This document shows, piece after piece, positions 63,120 through 64,000 of a stretch of DNA of 64,000 bases; position 1 is the stretch's first letter, and every line of letters starts with the position of its first letter. The notes under the pieces are model-generated. The model saw nothing but the letters and a program-made list of their open reading frames with translations. It ran no database searches and was not told the DNA's origin. Where the stretch lies: contig NZ_JBHJHP010000001.1 of the NCBI RefSeq assembly GCF_042219855.1, forward strand, positions 372,001 through 436,000. Reading direction: 5' to 3'. Source of the DNA: JBHJHP01 sp042219855. GTDB taxonomy: Bacteria > Bacteroidota > Bacteroidia > Bacteroidales > UBA5342. The translations under genes and the position numbers were made by a program.

Positions 63120-64000
63120 ATGAAAATTGAAATTGCTGAAATATTGATTGCCAGTTACCTAAAGCATATTGAAGGCTGTCGCATCGTTCAAACCAATTGG
63201 AAAACCAGTGGAAAGTGGAATATAAGCGAATACGACAAAGAGAAAGCCGTTGAATTGTTTGAACGGATTAAGCAATCCACATTGTTGTCTGAAATTTTCA
63301 AAAAGAATTCGTTTAATCAACTAATAAAACAGGCAGAGATAGATGTTTTAGGTTTAAATACTACTGAGAGCGCTATCTTTGGTATAGACGTGGCTTTTCA
63401 TACAGCCGGTCTGAATTATGGTAAAACAGAAGAGACCGTAACACGGATTATTAAGAAGGTTGTCCGTACAGTTTTTATCATGCAAACCTATTTTAAAGAA
63501 TTCGATAAATTCAACTCTTATTTTGTATCACCCAAAGTTAATCCGGTTGTTAATGAAGCTATTAAGCCATGTCTTAAAGAAATGCAGGATTTGATAAATG
63601 ACGATTTTATTCATGTTGATTTTATTTCTAACACTGACTTTTACGAAAGGATAGTTGATCCGCTGAGTAAAGAAATTTCTGACGAAAATGATACATCAGA
63701 ATTATTTTCCCGTGCTTTAAAACTTATTCAACTTGATAAGCGTAGACCAACTGCAAATGTGAGAATTAAATCACAGGATGAATTCAGTCAACGTACAATT
63801 ACTGATAAGCATGAAGAAAACGGCATGAAGATAGGTCAGTTTGTTCAGTACCATTTTCGTAAAGCATGGGAGGATGGACTTATCACATCAATGGAAATTC
63901 AAAACCTGCAAGATCCAGGCTATTGCAAACGAATTTTTAACCAGGATTTTGAGATTTTAAAACACACAATCAAAAGCATTAAAGATGCAAAAGGTAGAAC
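63120..64000 (+). CDS. Nuclease-like hypothetical protein, 3' end outside window
   Basis: The frame from ATG 63120 stays open to the right edge (293 codons), so the gene is cut by the window. The N-terminal region contains QAEIDVLGLN followed by IFGIDVAFHTAGLNYG, an arrangement like the core of a PD-(D/E)xK nuclease (acidic residue, strand, then a charged strand), although the canonical lysine is not obvious. Most of the rest is helical and polar. It follows the hsd operon and may be another defence gene. Family not identified. Confidence 0.65.
   Translation, partial: MKIEIAEILIASYLKHIEGCRIVQTNWKTSGKWNISEYDKEKAVELFERIKQSTLLSEIFKKNSFNQLIKQAEIDVLGLNTTESAIFGIDVAFHTAGLNYGKTEETVTRIIKKVVRTVFIMQTYFKEFDKFNSYFVSPKVNPVVNEAIKPCLKEMQDLINDDFIHVDFISNTDFYERIVDPLSKEISDENDTSELFSRALKLIQLDKRRPTANVRIKSQDEFSQRTITDKHEENGMKIGQFVQYHFRKAWEDGLITSMEIQNLQDPGYCKRIFNQDFEILKHTIKSIKDAKGR

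Noticed and set aside
1..64000. tRNA, rRNA or riboswitch genes
   Set aside because: No cloverleaf-like T-loop (GGTTCGAATCC type) or known RNA core was found on reading; none can be supported.

Overview
The window comes from a chromosome of a free-living, aerobic, saccharolytic member of the Bacteroidota. The evidence is a type IX secretion sorting domain, FISUMP and Big-2 type surface proteins, many short-lipobox lipoproteins, TAnnTTTG-like -7 boxes, rare Shine-Dalgarno sequences and an AT-rich base composition. No rRNA, tRNA or CRISPR was seen. The exact genus cannot be read from the sequence.

Layout, left to right. 1-4.3 kb: the end of a TPR gene, an AAA+ ATPase of the kind seen beside contractile-injection loci, a membrane TPR protein and a patatin phospholipase. 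4.6-5.5 kb: a NifX-like metal-cofactor domain protein with a Cys-rich tail and two small partners. 5.5-8.2 kb (minus): an SDR dehydrogenase and a GH15 hydrolase. 8.6-14.8 kb: a tight seven-gene respiratory operon with caa3 oxidase subunits II (cytochrome c fused), I and III, CtaG, a small membrane protein, a Rieske protein and a cytochrome b-c fusion. 14.9-22.2 kb: small redox and stress genes (FMN reductase, Hsp20, thioredoxin, ferredoxin-nitroreductase), then an ABC/GntR operon with a likely palindromic operator. 22.2-28.7 kb (minus): a VWA lipoprotein, a pectate lyase, and a NEW3-ABC ATPase-permease operon. 29.3-33.3 kb: a PQQ-type sugar dehydrogenase with its cytochrome c, and small envelope genes. 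33.7-36.7 kb: an AT-rich islet with a QueC-like PP-loop protein, a DUF2156-type transferase and a GT2. 37-46.7 kb (minus): three secreted or surface proteins, a VKOR-thioredoxin fusion and a large GH54 arabinofuranosidase with lamin-tail and repeat modules.

47.3-50.1 kb is a gene-free structured repeat array between a small HTH gene and a saccharopine-dehydrogenase-like reductase. It has seven copies of a hairpin element, three units spaced 285-286 bp apart, and longer units. Four short fragments resembling the last codons and stop of the neighbouring reductase lie inside it. The hairpin arms co-vary between copies, so the folded structure appears to be conserved. This is the most unusual structure in the window.

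51.4-64 kb looks like a defence island: a transglutaminase-like membrane protein, a membrane PLD protein, a two-gene operon with an SF1 helicase, a complete type I restriction-modification operon (hsdR, hsdM, hsdS), a small membrane protein and a truncated nuclease-like gene running off the right edge. The respiratory genes form one electron path (menaquinol to Rieske/b to haem c to caa3). The PQQ dehydrogenase/cytochrome c pair could feed the same oxidase. The pectate lyase, GH54 and GH15 genes point to growth on plant or algal polysaccharide.
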